Source: an uncultured Prevotellaceae bacterium (GTDB lineage: Bacteria > Bacteroidota > Bacteroidia > Bacteroidales > Bacteroidaceae). Taken from it: DNA of 56,041 bases. Position numbers and translations under genes: made by a program. Within the stretch, counting starts at the first letter, position 1. Every line of letters starts with the position of its first letter. This document shows, in pieces, positions 26,425-36,355 of the stretch. The notes under the pieces are model-generated. The model had not been told where the DNA came from, ran no database searches, and was given only the letters and a program-made list of their open reading frames with translations. Where the stretch lies: the NCBI GenBank assembly GCA_945831805.1, contig CAMADY010000004.1, forward strand, positions 1-56,041, given 5' to 3'.

Positions 26425-26961
26425 ATGAAAAAGATAATGATTATGCTCGCCATGCTTACTATGACCATGGCAGCAAGCGCACAGTTTGAGCGCAGCAAGA
26501 CATTCGTGGGTGCTTCACTCTCAGGACTCAACCTCGCATATAACGGTGGCGACAAGTTCCAGATTGGCGTCAACGCGCAGGTAGGTACCTTCGTACAGGA
26601 CGACTGGATGGTCTTCGGGCAGGTAGGCTTCAATCACAAGGGCGGCGACTTCAAGAGCAACGACCTGAAGCTCGGTATCGGCGGACGCTATTACATTGAG
26701 CAGAACGGACTCTTCCTTGGTGCAAACGCCAACTACATCTACCGTTCGCCAGCACTGAAGCACAACGACTTCATGCCTGGCATAGAGATAGGCTACGCTT
26801 TCTTCGTGGGTGGCAAGATGACTATCGAGCCTGCCATCTATTATGACCAGAGCCTCTCTGACCACAAAAACTACTCTACCATCGGACTGAAGGTGGGCAT
26901 CGGACTCTATCATAAGAAGAAGGAGATAGCAAACTCCGTGATTAACGCCTTCCAGCAGTAA
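26425..26961 (+). CDS. Outer-membrane beta-barrel protein, 178 aa
   Basis: A signal peptide (MKKIMIMLAMLTMTMAASAQ) is followed by alternating amphipathic strands typical of small eight-stranded barrels of the OmpW/porin-like superfamily (FVGASLSGLNLAYNGG, FQIGVNAQVGTFVQDDWMVF, LKLGIGGRYYIEQNG, MTIEPAIYYDQ, STIGLKVGIGLYHKK). The last residues (INAFQQ) do not show the classical terminal aromatic. It may be co-transcribed with cstA (61-nt gap). Function unknown. Confidence 0.85.
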   Translation: MKKIMIMLAMLTMTMAASAQFERSKTFVGASLSGLNLAYNGGDKFQIGVNAQVGTFVQDDWMVFGQVGFNHKGGDFKSNDLKLGIGGRYYIEQNGLFLGANANYIYRSPALKHNDFMPGIEIGYAFFVGGKMTIEPAIYYDQSLSDHKNYSTIGLKVGIGLYHKKKEIANSVINAFQQ

Positions 26962-27054
26962 GCGGAGTGCCATTGTTTGCTATGCATGACGCATGGCTTA
27001 CCGTACACGAAACATCGTTAACAGCAAGTAGAAACAAATAAATACGATATAAAA

Positions 27055-27909
27055 ATGTTAAGCGTAGAAGAACTTACAGACCAACTCATAGACCTGAGTT
27101 TCGCAGAAGATATCGGTGATGGTGACCACACAACACTATGTTGTATTCCAGAAGACGCCATGGGCAAGAGCCGCCTCATCATCAAGGAGGACGGCATACT
27201 CGCCGGCATTGAGGTTGCCAAGGAAGTGTTCCGCCGCTTTGACCCTACCATGGAGGTAGAGGTGTTCATCAACGACGGCGCACAGGTGAAGAAGGGCGAC
27301 GTGGCAATGGTCGTTACAGGTAAGGTGCAGAGCCTCCTGCAGACCGAGCGTCTGATGCTGAACATCATGCAGCGCATGAGCGGTATCGCCACAATGACGC
27401 ATAAGTACCAGCAGGCGCTCATCGATGCTGGCACGAAGACCCACGTTCTCGACACCCGCAAGACCACTCCGGGCATGCGTATGCTTGAGAAGGAGGCAGT
27501 GAAGATTGGTGGTGGCATGAACCACCGCATCGGTCTCTTCGACATGATTCTGCTGAAGGACAACCACGTAGATTTCGCGGGCGGCATACACAACGCCATC
27601 TCTCGTGCAAAGGCTTACTGCGCAGAGAAGGGCAAGGACCTGAAGATTGAGATTGAGGTACGTAACTTCAAGGAGCTCGAAGAGGCTCTAGCAGAGAATC
27701 CGGACCGCATCATGTTCGACAACTTCACTCCGGAAGATACCGTCAAGGCAGTACAGATGGTTAACGGTCAGTGCGAGACAGAGTCAAGTGGCGGCATCAC
27801 GTTCGACACGATGATTCCTTACGCAAAGGCAGGCGTTGACTTCATCTCCTTCGGTGCGCTGACTCACAGCGTCAAGGGACTAGACATGAGCTTCAAGGCA
27901 ACGGAGTAA
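27055..27909 (+). CDS. nadC: Nicotinate-nucleotide pyrophosphorylase (carboxylating), quinolinate phosphoribosyltransferase
   Basis: The enzyme converts quinolinate and PRPP to nicotinate mononucleotide in de novo NAD synthesis. The 284-aa protein has all the signature parts: EDIGDGDHTT (about 18-27), QRMSGIAT, HVLDTRKTTPGMRMLEKEAV (about 139-158), GGGMNHRIGLFDMILLKDNH and IMFDNFTPE, with the C-terminal SFGALTHS. Length is normal. A heptamer array follows the stop. Confidence 0.97.
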   Translation: MLSVEELTDQLIDLSFAEDIGDGDHTTLCCIPEDAMGKSRLIIKEDGILAGIEVAKEVFRRFDPTMEVEVFINDGAQVKKGDVAMVVTGKVQSLLQTERLMLNIMQRMSGIATMTHKYQQALIDAGTKTHVLDTRKTTPGMRMLEKEAVKIGGGMNHRIGLFDMILLKDNHVDFAGGIHNAISRAKAYCAEKGKDLKIEIEVRNFKELEEALAENPDRIMFDNFTPEDTVKAVQMVNGQCETESSGGITFDTMIPYAKAGVDFISFGALTHSVKGLDMSFKATE

Positions 27910-27987
27910 CAGTTCATTGTTCATACTTCATAGTGCATTGTGCATCGTTCATAGTGCATTGTGCATCGTTCATAGTGCATCGTTGAA
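27910..27987 (+). repeat. TTCATAG/TGCATTG heptamer array after nadC
   Basis: Strict 7-bp units (TTCATTG, TTCATAC, TTCATAG, TGCATTG, TGCATCG) run from the nadC stop. The trio TTCATAG-TGCATTG-TGCATCG is repeated, giving a 21-bp higher-order period. Confidence 0.9.
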
Positions 27988-28034
27988 AGAACTCCGTTCC
28001 GATTCTACACCTTATTATATATATAGAAGGAAAA

Positions 28035-29168
28035 ATGAAGAATATCGTTATAACAGGCGGTGCTGGCTTTATCGGCTCACACGTAGTACGCCTTTTCGTT
28101 AACAAGTACCCAGAGTACAACATCATAAATCTCGACAAGCTGACATACGCTGGCAACCTCGCAAACCTCAAGGACATAGAGGACAAGCCAAACTATAAGT
28201 TCGTGAAGATGGACATCTGCGACTTCGATGCTTTCTACCAGCTGATGCAGGACGAGAAGATCGACGGCATCATACACCTCGCTGCAGAGTCTCATGTTGA
28301 CCGAAGCATCAAGGATCCTTTCACCTTCGCCAAGACAAACGTGATGGGCACTCTCTCATTGCTTCAGGCTGCAAAGCTCTATTGGGAGTCGCTGCCAGAG
28401 AAGTATGAGGGCAAACGCTTCTACCACATCTCTACCGACGAGGTGTATGGCGCACTGGAGATGACAAACCCAGAGGGCATCGAGCCTCCGTTCACTACTA
28501 CGGCTTCAAGCTCTGAGCATCACCTCGCATACGGCAAGGACTTCTTCTATGAGACGACGAAGTACAACCCTCATAGCCCTTATTCTGCTTCAAAGGCAAG
28601 CTCCGACCACTTCGTACGCGCTTTCCACGATACCTACGGCATGCCTACCATCGTGACGAACTGCTCGAACAACTATGGTCCTTACCAGTTCCCTGAGAAG
28701 CTTATTCCGCTGTTCATCAACAACATCCGCCACCGCAAGCCTCTGCCTGTATATGGCAAGGGCGAGAACGTTCGCGACTGGCTCTATGTCGTTGACCACG
28801 CTCGTGCTATAGATACCATCTTCCATAATGGCACCATCGCAGAGACATACAACATCGGCGGTTTCAATGAGTGGAAGAACATTGACATCATCAAGACCGT
28901 CATCAAGACCGTTGACCGTCTGCTTGGTCGTCCAGAGGGTGCTGACCTCGACCTCATAACATACGTTACAGACCGTCTCGGTCATGACGCACGCTATGCC
29001 ATCGACTCCACTAAGCTGCAGAAGGAACTCGGCTGGGAACCTTCACTGCAGTTCGAGGAGGGTATCGAGAAGACCGTGAAGTGGTACCTTGAGAACGAGG
29101 CATGGATGGACAATATTACGTCTGGTGAGTACGAGAAGTACTACGATGACATGTATAAGAATAGATAA
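28035..29168 (+). CDS. rfbB: dTDP-glucose 4,6-dehydratase
   Basis: The enzyme makes dTDP-4-keto-6-deoxyglucose, an early step to dTDP-rhamnose and other deoxysugars for surface glycans. It is an SDR enzyme of 377 aa with NAD-binding GGAGFIGSHV (about 7-16), HLAAESHVDRSI (about 81-92), the ISTDEVYG segment that carries the Thr-Asp-Glu catalytic group, and YSASKASSDH with the Tyr-Lys pair (about 182-191). An insert around EPPFTTTASSSEHHLAYGKD is typical of the Bacteroidota version. The other rfb genes are not in the window, so the gene is unlinked here. Confidence 0.96.
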   Translation: MKNIVITGGAGFIGSHVVRLFVNKYPEYNIINLDKLTYAGNLANLKDIEDKPNYKFVKMDICDFDAFYQLMQDEKIDGIIHLAAESHVDRSIKDPFTFAKTNVMGTLSLLQAAKLYWESLPEKYEGKRFYHISTDEVYGALEMTNPEGIEPPFTTTASSSEHHLAYGKDFFYETTKYNPHSPYSASKASSDHFVRAFHDTYGMPTIVTNCSNNYGPYQFPEKLIPLFINNIRHRKPLPVYGKGENVRDWLYVVDHARAIDTIFHNGTIAETYNIGGFNEWKNIDIIKTVIKTVDRLLGRPEGADLDLITYVTDRLGHDARYAIDSTKLQKELGWEPSLQFEEGIEKTVKWYLENEAWMDNITSGEYEKYYDDMYKNR

Positions 29169-29222
29169 TCAGCAGGTTGTTATTTTGTAATAGTAACACT
29201 CTGTAATACTTTAGAATAACAA

Positions 29223-30602
29223 ATGTTTGAAAATTTAAGTGATAGACTTGAACGCTCGTTCAAGATACTGAAGGGTGAAGGAAAGATCACCGAGATAAAC
29301 GTAGCGGAAACGCTGAAGGATGTTCGTCGTGCACTGCTTGATGCCGACGTAAACTATAAGGTTGCCAAGACCTTCACTGACACGGTGAAGAAGAAGGCAC
29401 TGGGCATGAACGTGCTCACTGCCATCAAGCCTGGACAGCTGATGGTGAAGCTCGTTCACGATGAGCTGGCAGAGCTGATGGGTGGTGAGGCAAAGGAGCT
29501 GAACCTCAACGGTAAGCCTGCCGTCATCATGATGGCAGGTCTCAACGGTGCCGGTAAGACAACGATGTCTGGTAAGCTCGCCCTTAACCTGAAGACAAAG
29601 AAACACAAGAAGCCATTGTTGGCAGCATGTGATACATTCCGCCCTGCTGCCATGGAGCAGCTGCGCGTACTGGCAGAGCAGGTTTACGTGCCTATACACA
29701 TTGAGATTGGCGCAACAGACCCTGTACAGGTAGCACTCAATGCTATCCAGGAGGCAAAGGCAAAGGGCTACGACGTTGTAATCATCGATACCGCTGGTCG
29801 TCAGTCTATCGACGAAGAGCTGATGCAGCAGGCCGAGGACATCAAGAAGGCCACAAACCCTGATGAGACACTCCTCGTCGTTGATGCCATGACAGGTCAG
29901 GATGCCGTAAACACAGCAAAGACCTTCAATGAGCGTCTGGAGATTGACGGCGTGATACTGACAAAGCTCGATGGTGACTCTCGTGGTGGTGCTGCACTCT
30001 CTATACGCCAGGTTGTCGATAAGCCTATCAAGTTCATCGGTACAGGCGAGAAGATGGAGGCACTCGACGTGTTCCACCCTGACCGTATGGCAGACCGTAT
30101 CCTCGGCATGGGTGACGTCGTCTCCCTCGTTGAGCGTGCACAGGAGCAGTTCGACCTCGAAGAGGCAAAGCGCCTCCAGAAGAAGATTGCAAAGAACAAG
30201 TTCGACTTCAATGACTTCCTCGGACAGATTCAGCAGATCAAGAAGATGGGCAACATCAAGGATCTCGCTGGCATGATTCCGGGTGTCGGCAAGGCTATCA
30301 AGGATGTTGACATCCCTGACGATGCATTCAAGAACATCGAGGCTATCATCTACTCCATGACTCCAAAGGAGCGTACCAACCCGGAGATTCTGAACATGTC
30401 GCGCAAGCAGCGTATCGCGAAGGGTTCCGGTACCGACATACAGGAGGTCAACCGCCTCATCAAGCAGTTCGACCAGATGCGCAAGATGATGAAGATGCTC
30501 AACGGCGGCAATATGGCGAAGATGGCACAGATGGCGCAGATGGCAAGTAAGATGAAGGGTATGCCGGGAATGCCTAAGATGCCTAAGATGCCTGGATTCT
30601 AA
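29223..30602 (+). CDS. ffh: Signal recognition particle protein Ffh
   Basis: This is the SRP GTPase, which binds signal peptides and 4.5S RNA and targets membrane proteins to FtsY/SecYEG. The 459-aa protein has the N domain, then G-domain motifs GLNGAGKTTMSGKLA (about 107-121; the usual Gln is Asn), DTFRPAAMEQL, DTAGRQSIDEEL and TKLDGDSRGGAALS. The methionine-rich M domain ends with KGMPGMPKMPKMPGF. Length is normal. It is followed closely by folD. Confidence 0.98.
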   Translation: MFENLSDRLERSFKILKGEGKITEINVAETLKDVRRALLDADVNYKVAKTFTDTVKKKALGMNVLTAIKPGQLMVKLVHDELAELMGGEAKELNLNGKPAVIMMAGLNGAGKTTMSGKLALNLKTKKHKKPLLAACDTFRPAAMEQLRVLAEQVYVPIHIEIGATDPVQVALNAIQEAKAKGYDVVIIDTAGRQSIDEELMQQAEDIKKATNPDETLLVVDAMTGQDAVNTAKTFNERLEIDGVILTKLDGDSRGGAALSIRQVVDKPIKFIGTGEKMEALDVFHPDRMADRILGMGDVVSLVERAQEQFDLEEAKRLQKKIAKNKFDFNDFLGQIQQIKKMGNIKDLAGMIPGVGKAIKDVDIPDDAFKNIEAIIYSMTPKERTNPEILNMSRKQRIAKGSGTDIQEVNRLIKQFDQMRKMMKMLNGGNMAKMAQMAQMASKMKGMPGMPKMPKMPGF

Positions 30603-30673
30603 AAGCCCCCAATAGTTCCCCGAAGGGGGGACATGGAAATATCGAAACATCGTAAACACAATAATAAAAATTT

Positions 30674-31552
30674 ATGCAGTTAATAGACGGAAAAGCTACT
30701 GCTACCGCCATCAAGGCAGAGATAGCAGAAGAGGTAAAGCAGATTATGGCGAATGGTGGCAAGCAGCCACATCTCGCTGCTGTCCTCGTAGGTCACGATG
30801 GTGGCTCTGAGACATACGTAAAGAATAAGGTGCTGGCATGTGAGGCATGCGGCTTCAAGTCAACCCTCATCCGCTATGAGGCAGACATCACCGAGGAGGA
30901 GATCCTTGAGTGTGTTGACAAACTCAACAAGGATGAGGACGTGGACGGCTTCATCGTGCAGCTGCCTCTGCCAAAGCATATCAACGAGCAGAAGGTCATC
31001 GAGGCTATCGACTACAAGAAGGACGTGGACGGCTTCCACCCTATCAACGTAGGACGCATGGCTATCGGACTGCCTTGCTTCATCTCTGCTACGCCTCTCG
31101 GCATCATCACCCTCCTCAAGCGCTACGACATCGAGACTTCCGGAAAGAAGTGCGTGGTGCTCGGCCGCTCAAATATCGTCGGTAAGCCTATGGCACAGCT
31201 GATGATGCAGAAGGAGTACGGCGACGCTACCGTTACCGTATGCCACTCTCACTCTGCCGACCTCAAGAAGGAATGCCGCGAGGCAGACATCATCATCGCT
31301 GCTATCGGACGCCCTGGCTTCGTGACAGAGGACATGGTGAAGGACGGTGCCGTAATCGTTGACGTCGGTACGACTCGCGTTCCTGACGCTACACGCAAGA
31401 GCGGATTCCGTCTCTCTGGCGACGTTGACTTCGAGAAGGTAGCGCCAAAGTGCTCATTCATCACACCTGTTCCGGGCGGCGTTGGCCCAATGACCATCTG
31501 CTCACTGATGAAGAACACACTGGCTGCAGGCAAGAAGGAATACTACAAATAG
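30674..31552 (+). CDS. folD: Methylenetetrahydrofolate dehydrogenase/methenyltetrahydrofolate cyclohydrolase
   Basis: This bifunctional enzyme interconverts 5,10-methylene-, methenyl- and 10-formyl-tetrahydrofolate with NADP. The 292-aa protein has [15 protein letters not shown] (catalytic Lys region, about 46-60), [27 protein letters not shown] (Bacteroidota variant of the PCTP motif), [19 protein letters not shown] and [15 protein letters not shown]. Between ffh and folD lies a short CCCCC/GGGGG hairpin (about 30605-30630). Confidence 0.96.
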   Translation: MQLIDGKATATAIKAEIAEEVKQIMANGGKQPHLAAVLVGHDGGSETYVKNKVLACEACGFKSTLIRYEADITEEEILECVDKLNKDEDVDGFIVQLPLPKHINEQKVIEAIDYKKDVDGFHPINVGRMAIGLPCFISATPLGIITLLKRYDIETSGKKCVVLGRSNIVGKPMAQLMMQKEYGDATVTVCHSHSADLKKECREADIIIAAIGRPGFVTEDMVKDGAVIVDVGTTRVPDATRKSGFRLSGDVDFEKVAPKCSFITPVPGGVGPMTICSLMKNTLAAGKKEYYK

Positions 31553-31584
31553 TGCATAGTTCATAATGCATTATGCATAGTCAC
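31553..31584 (+). repeat. TGCATAG heptamer array after folD
   Basis: Units TGCATAG, TTCATAA, TGCATTA and TGCATAG (7 bp) begin right at the folD TAG stop. A further partial unit is near 31650. The remaining spacer to 31776 holds a GC-rich stretch with no clear feature and the hairpin at 31667-31706. Confidence 0.75.
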
Positions 31585-31666
31585 TCCCTTTGCTGACCGT
31601 GCGCCTGCTTTGCAGACACGCACTGCTCAGCCAGTGAAGAACAATAGTGCATAATTGACAATTATA

Positions 31667-31706
31667 CGGAGGGTTATCACTCTAACAACGATGTGACAAC
31701 CCTCCG
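31667..31706. promoter_or_regulatory. Strong hairpin upstream of grpE
   Basis: CGGAGGGTTATCAC (31667-31680) pairs with GTGACAACCCTCCG (31693-31706) with one mismatch and a 12-nt loop. It lacks a T-run, so it may be the folD terminator on either strand or a control element for the heat-shock genes grpE-dnaJ. It contains a GTGACA half-site like those upstream of groS. Confidence 0.5.
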
Positions 31707-31776
31707 CTATTATTATGTAATATAAGTTTGGCATAGTTATTGTACAAGCGAAGGAGAACAATAATCAATAAAGAAA

Positions 31777-32361
31777 ATGAAGAAAGAAGATATCAACACA
31801 GTAAACGAAAACGAATACGAAAACGAAAACGTTAAAGAGGCTACAGCTGAGGAGACTGCTGTCAATGAGGAGGCTCAGGCAGAGGATACTACTGCTGAAG
31901 AGCCGGAAGAGGAGAAGGATCCCCTCGTGGCTGCTCAGGAAGAGATCGAGGAGCTGAAGAAGCAGATGCTCTACAAGCAGGCTGAGTTCGACAACTACCG
32001 CAAGCGCACCCTCAAGGAGAAGGCAGACCTCATACTTCAGGGCGGCGAGAAGACTATCAAGGAGATTCTCCCTGTTCTCGATGACTTCGAGCGTGCCATG
32101 GCAGACAAGAGCGAGGACCCTGCTGCCATCAAGGAGGGTATGCAGCTTATCTTCAACAAGTTCCAGAAGACTCTTGAGTCTCTCGGCGTGAAGAAGATAG
32201 AGACCGAGAATGCCGACTTCGACGTTGACTTCCATGAGTCGATAGCCCTCGTGCCAGGCATGGGCGAGGACAAGAAGGGCAAGGTCATCGACTGCGTACA
32301 GACGGGCTACACCCTCAACGATAAGGTAATACGTTTTGCAAAGGTTGCAGTGGGACAGTAA
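31777..32361 (+). CDS. grpE: Nucleotide exchange factor GrpE
   Basis: GrpE releases ADP from DnaK. The 194-aa protein has an acidic, low-complexity N-terminus (residues about 5-45, including an NENEYENEN run coded by AACGAA-like hexamers), a long coiled-coil helix (VAAQEEIEELKKQMLYKQAE), the GrpE signature FDNYRKRTLKEK (about 71-82), and the C-terminal beta-wing (DVDFHESIALVPGM, GKVIDCVQTGYTLNDKVIR). It forms an operon with dnaJ (42-nt gap). dnaK is not in the window. Confidence 0.96.
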   Translation: MKKEDINTVNENEYENENVKEATAEETAVNEEAQAEDTTAEEPEEEKDPLVAAQEEIEELKKQMLYKQAEFDNYRKRTLKEKADLILQGGEKTIKEILPVLDDFERAMADKSEDPAAIKEGMQLIFNKFQKTLESLGVKKIETENADFDVDFHESIALVPGMGEDKKGKVIDCVQTGYTLNDKVIRFAKVAVGQ

Positions 32362-32403
32362 ATAATGCATAGTTTATAATTCAGAATGCATAATTAAAAG
32401 ACT

Positions 32404-33582
32404 ATGGCTAAAAGAGATTACTACGAGGTACTTGGTGTTGACAAACAGGCAAGTGCTGCAGACATAAAGAAGGCTTATCGTAAGATAGCCATCAAATATC
32501 ACCCTGACCGTCAGGGCGATAAGAGTGATGCAGAGAAGAAGGAAGCCGAAGAGAAGTTCAAGGAGGCTGCCGAGGCCTACTCCGTTCTCTCCGACGACCA
32601 GAAGCGTAAGCAGTACGACCAGTTCGGCTTCGACGGACCTGGCGGCTTCGGTGGCGCAGGTGGCTTCGGAGGTGCCGGCGGCTTCGACATGAACGACATC
32701 TTCTCTATGTTCGGCGACATATTCGGCGGACATGGAGGAGGTTTCGGCGGTGGCTTCGGTGGAGGCTTCGGCGGCGGACAGCGTCAGCAGGTTCATCGCG
32801 GTTCAGACCTTCGACTGAAAGTACGCCTTAACCTTCAGGAGGTTGCCACGGGTGTGACGAAGAAGTTCAAGGTACGCAAGGACGTGACGTGCTCATGCTG
32901 CCATGGTACTGGCGGTGAGGGCATTGAGACCTGTAACACATGTCATGGAACGGGCTATGTCATAACACAGCAGCGCAGCATCTTCGGCATGATGCAGTCG
33001 CAGTCGCCATGTCCTACATGCGGTGGCGAGGGCAAGACCATCAAGAACAAGTGTAACCAGTGTCACGGCGAAGGCATCGAGCGTGGCGAAGAGGTCGTAG
33101 AGATAAACATCCCTGCTGGCGTTCAGGACGGCATGGTCGTCAACGCACCGGGCAAGGGAAATGCCGGCAAGCGCAATGGCATCGCGGGCGACATCAAGGT
33201 GTTCATAGAGGAAGAGCCTAACGAGACATTCGTACGTGACGGCAAGGACCTTATCTACAACCTCCTCCTCGACTTCCCTACGGCAGCACTCGGTGGCGAC
33301 GTGAACATCCCGACCATCGAAGGCACACAACTCAAGGTGAAGATCGACGCTGGAACACAGCCTGGCAAGACACTCCGTCTGCGCGGCAAGGGACTACCTG
33401 CCGTCCAGGGTTACGGCTACGGCAATGGCGACCTCCTCGTCAACATTAGCATCTATGTTCCGAAGACTCTCTCCAAGGACGAGAAGAAGGAGCTGGAGAA
33501 GATGAAGGAGTCTGACAACTTCAAGGGCGACAACAATACGAAGAAGAACATCTTCGAGCGTTTCCGCAACTATTTTAGTTAA
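32404..33582 (+). CDS. dnaJ: Chaperone protein DnaJ
   Basis: DnaJ is the Hsp40 co-chaperone that stimulates DnaK. The 392-aa protein has the J domain with HPD at 33-35, a Gly/Phe-rich linker (about 75-130), four CxxCxGxG zinc-binding repeats ([32 protein letters not shown], about 161-225) and the substrate-binding C-terminal domain ([28 protein letters not shown]). The G/F region is extra Gly-rich through GGFGGGFGG repeats. It is the second gene of grpE-dnaJ; a heptamer-like spacer (TGCATAG type) separates the two. Confidence 0.98.
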   Translation: MAKRDYYEVLGVDKQASAADIKKAYRKIAIKYHPDRQGDKSDAEKKEAEEKFKEAAEAYSVLSDDQKRKQYDQFGFDGPGGFGGAGGFGGAGGFDMNDIFSMFGDIFGGHGGGFGGGFGGGFGGGQRQQVHRGSDLRLKVRLNLQEVATGVTKKFKVRKDVTCSCCHGTGGEGIETCNTCHGTGYVITQQRSIFGMMQSQSPCPTCGGEGKTIKNKCNQCHGEGIERGEEVVEINIPAGVQDGMVVNAPGKGNAGKRNGIAGDIKVFIEEEPNETFVRDGKDLIYNLLLDFPTAALGGDVNIPTIEGTQLKVKIDAGTQPGKTLRLRGKGLPAVQGYGYGNGDLLVNISIYVPKTLSKDEKKELEKMKESDNFKGDNNTKKNIFERFRNYFS

Positions 33583-33616
33583 CCATCCCCATCACCCCGC
33601 TCAGCGGCTTCAGCCG

Positions 33617-33648
33617 ATGCTTTTACAAAGCGGAGCGACTAAAAGAAC
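33617..33648. repeat. 32-bp dispersed hairpin unit, copy 1
   Basis: It contains GCTTTTACAAAGC (palindromic) followed by GGAGCGACTAAAAGAAC. A second copy with about four differences is at 38957-38988 beside tRNA-Cys. Here it is just upstream of folC and is followed by a run of eight C bases (33650-33657) abutting the GTG start. Confidence 0.7.
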
Positions 33649-33657
33649 ACCCCCCCC

Positions 33658-34905
33658 GTGAACTACAACGAAACATTAGAATATCTATACAACGCAGCGC
33701 CTGCCTTCGAAAAGGTGGGCGCTGGTGCGTATAAGGAAGGACTCAGCAACACCCTTGCCCTCGACGAGCACTTCAACCACCCGCACCGTAGGTTCAAGAG
33801 CATCCATGTGGCAGGAACAAACGGAAAAGGCTCCACATCACATTCCCTCGCTGCAATACTGCAGGAGGCTGGCTACAAGGTAGGACTATACACCTCGCCG
33901 CACCTCGTCGATTTCAACGAGCGCATACGTGTTAACGGAAAGCCGATAGACCATCAGTACGTCATTGACTTCGTAGAGCAGGAGAAGGATTTCTTCGAAC
34001 CGCTCTTCCCGTCCTTCTTTGAGATTACCACGGCACTCGCCTTCAAGTATTTCGCAGAGCAGGAGATAGACATCGCCGTCATAGAGGTAGGACTAGGAGG
34101 CAGGCTCGACTGCACCAACATCATCTCCCCCACCCTTTCCATCATCACGAACATATCCTTCGACCACACAGGATTCCTTGGCGACACCCTCGCGAAGATT
34201 GCTGGCGAGAAGGCAGGCATCATAAAGCCCCACACACCCGTCGTCATCGGAGAATATACCGACGAGACGCGACCCGTCTTCCTGCAGAAGGCAAGGGAGA
34301 TGGACTCGTCCATCATCTTTGCAGATGAGTATGACGGCATTCTGCCAGAGTGTCAGTTAAAGGGACTCTACCAGCAGAAAAATGTCAGAACTGTCATGAC
34401 TGCTGTCAAGGAACTGATACGCCAGGGAATACTCCAGCCATCTATCATGCAGAACTTCTCCACACCGCAAAATCCTCTCCTGAAAGTCTGCGACCACACA
34501 GGACTACGCGGTCGCTGGGAGACCATACAGACATCACCGCTCGTCATCTGCGATACCGGCCACAACCTCGCCGGATGGGAGTATCTCTCCGAACAGATAT
34601 CATCGACATATACAGCCAGAAGAAGAGGCAGGCTGCGCATCGTCTTCGGCATGGTTGACGACAAAGACGTGCATGCCGTGCTCAAACTGCTGCCGAAAGA
34701 TGCCATATTCTATTTCACGCAGGCAGAGACCCACAGAGCCATACCCGTTGAAAAACTGGCTACCTATGCTATGAAGCACAACATCAATGGCACACTCTAT
34801 CACACTGTAAAAGAAGCATATACCCAAGCACTTAAAGACTCGCTTGAAGACGATTTCATCTTCGTCGGAGGCAGCAGCTACGTCGTGGCCGATTTCCTCT
34901 CATAA
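33658..34905 (+). CDS. folC: Bifunctional folylpolyglutamate synthase/dihydrofolate synthase
   Basis: The enzyme adds glutamate to dihydropteroate and folates with ATP (Mur-ligase superfamily). The 415-aa protein starts at GTG 33658 (NYNETLEYLYNAAPAFEKVG, the usual N-terminus in the phylum). It has the P-loop HVAGTNGKGST (about 50-60), the omega-loop region TSPHLVDFNERIRVNG, VIEVGLGGRLDCTN (about 141-154), SFDHTGFLGDTLAKIAGEKAGI and DTGHN (Mur-like). A C8 homopolymer directly precedes the GTG, so slippage there would change initiation spacing but not the frame. Otherwise a normal gene. Confidence 0.95.
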   Translation: MNYNETLEYLYNAAPAFEKVGAGAYKEGLSNTLALDEHFNHPHRRFKSIHVAGTNGKGSTSHSLAAILQEAGYKVGLYTSPHLVDFNERIRVNGKPIDHQYVIDFVEQEKDFFEPLFPSFFEITTALAFKYFAEQEIDIAVIEVGLGGRLDCTNIISPTLSIITNISFDHTGFLGDTLAKIAGEKAGIIKPHTPVVIGEYTDETRPVFLQKAREMDSSIIFADEYDGILPECQLKGLYQQKNVRTVMTAVKELIRQGILQPSIMQNFSTPQNPLLKVCDHTGLRGRWETIQTSPLVICDTGHNLAGWEYLSEQISSTYTARRRGRLRIVFGMVDDKDVHAVLKLLPKDAIFYFTQAETHRAIPVEKLATYAMKHNINGTLYHTVKEAYTQALKDSLEDDFIFVGGSSYVVADFLS

Positions 34906-34946
34906 GAGCCTCTTGCTAATAATTTCAAACTTTTTTGCAATATCTT

Positions 34947-34977
34947 TTTGCAGTTTGACAAAAAATTAGTACCTTTG
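34947..34977 (+). promoter_or_regulatory. Promoter of purA(-hisS)
   Basis: TTTG (34947-34950), a 19-nt spacer and TACCTTTG (34970-34977) match the consensus; the leader is about 75 nt. Confidence 0.75.
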
Positions 34978-35061
34978 CAAGGTCTTATGTTACATAAGTC
35001 TGTTTCCTAAAGACAACAAGACACTAAAAGACAATAAAACTCTAAAAACAAAAATACAACT

Positions 35062-36330
35062 ATGACAGGAAAAGTAGATGTGCTCCTCGGTCTGCAGTGG
35101 GGAGACGAAGGAAAAGGTAAGGTTGTTGACGTGCTCACTCCTAAGTATGATGTCATCGCTCGTTTCCAGGGCGGCCCTAACGCTGGCCATACCCTTGAGT
35201 TCAACGGCGAGAAGTATGTGCTCCGCTCCATCCCTTCTGGTATCTTCCAGGGTGGCAAGGTGAACATCATCGGCAATGGTGTCGTGCTCGCTCCAGACCT
35301 CTTCATGGACGAGGCTAAGGATCTTGAGAAGAGCGGCCACGACCTCAAGTCGCGTCTCCATATTTCAAAGAAGGCACACCTCATCATGCCTACACACCGA
35401 GTGCTCGACGCTGCCATCGAGGCATCAAAGGGCAAGAACAAGGTTGGCACTACAGGTAAGGGTATCGGCCCTACCTATTCCGACAAGATAGCACGTACCG
35501 GACTCCGCGTTGGCGACATCCTTGAGAACTTCGAGGAGAAGTACGCTGCCCACAAGGCAAAGCACGAGGAGACTCTCCGTGCCATGAACTATACCGACTA
35601 CGACATCACCGAGGTTGAGAAGAAGTGGCTTGAGGGCATCGAGTACCTCAAGGAGTTCCAGATCGTTGACTCTGAGCATGAGATCAACAAGACCCTCAAG
35701 GCAGGCAACTCCATTCTCTGCGAGGGTGCACAGGGCACCATGCTCGACGTGGACTTCGGATCATACCCATTCGTAACCTCTTCAAACACCATCTGCGCTG
35801 GTGCATGCACCGGTCTCGGTCTCGGTCCTAACAAGATCGGCGAGGTCTTCGGTATCTTCAAGGCATACTGCACACGCGTTGGTGCTGGTCCATTCCCTAC
35901 AGAGCTCTTCGACGAGACAGGCAAGAAGATGCGCGACATCGGTCACGAGTATGGCGCAGTAACAGGACGTGAGCGTCGCTGCGGATGGATTGACCTCGTA
36001 GCTCTCCGCTACTCTATCATGGTCAACGGCGTAACACAGCTCATCATGATGAAGAGCGACGTACTCGACACCTTCGACACCATCAAGGCCTGCACCGCAT
36101 ACAAGGTCAACGGCGTGGAGACTCCTGACTTCCCTTACGACATAGAGAAGGGCATCGAGCCTATCTACACAGAGCTCCCTGGCTGGAAGACAGACATGAC
36201 GAAGTTCACCAGCGAGGATGAGTTCCCACAGGAGTTCAAGAACTACATCAAGTTCCTTGAGGAGCAGCTCGAAACACCTATCAAGATCGTATCTATCGGT
36301 CCTGACCGTGAACAGACAATCGTTCGTTAA
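35062..36330 (+). CDS. purA: Adenylosuccinate synthetase
   Basis: The enzyme condenses IMP and aspartate with GTP to adenylosuccinate, the first committed step to AMP. The 422-aa protein has the P-loop-like [13 protein letters not shown] (about 10-22, catalytic Asp and GTP site), [24 protein letters not shown] (about 131-146) and [17 protein letters not shown]. The family core is complete. hisS follows after 25 nt, so the two are likely co-transcribed. Confidence 0.98.
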   Translation: MTGKVDVLLGLQWGDEGKGKVVDVLTPKYDVIARFQGGPNAGHTLEFNGEKYVLRSIPSGIFQGGKVNIIGNGVVLAPDLFMDEAKDLEKSGHDLKSRLHISKKAHLIMPTHRVLDAAIEASKGKNKVGTTGKGIGPTYSDKIARTGLRVGDILENFEEKYAAHKAKHEETLRAMNYTDYDITEVEKKWLEGIEYLKEFQIVDSEHEINKTLKAGNSILCEGAQGTMLDVDFGSYPFVTSSNTICAGACTGLGLGPNKIGEVFGIFKAYCTRVGAGPFPTELFDETGKKMRDIGHEYGAVTGRERRCGWIDLVALRYSIMVNGVTQLIMMKSDVLDTFDTIKACTAYKVNGVETPDFPYDIEKGIEPIYTELPGWKTDMTKFTSEDEFPQEFKNYIKFLEEQLETPIKIVSIGPDREQTIVR

Positions 36331-36355
36331 TAAACCTCAGAAACAAAAAATAACA

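Noticed and set aside
29235..30659. 474-codon minus-strand frame opposite ffh
   Set aside because: The plus strand encodes unmistakable Ffh motifs. The antisense frame is a by-product of the codon bias, with many Leu, His and Cys residues.
36218..36355. Upstream ATG extension of hisS
   Set aside because: It overlaps purA by 113 bp and adds 46 residues not found in histidyl-tRNA synthetases; TTG 36356 gives the normal N-terminus.
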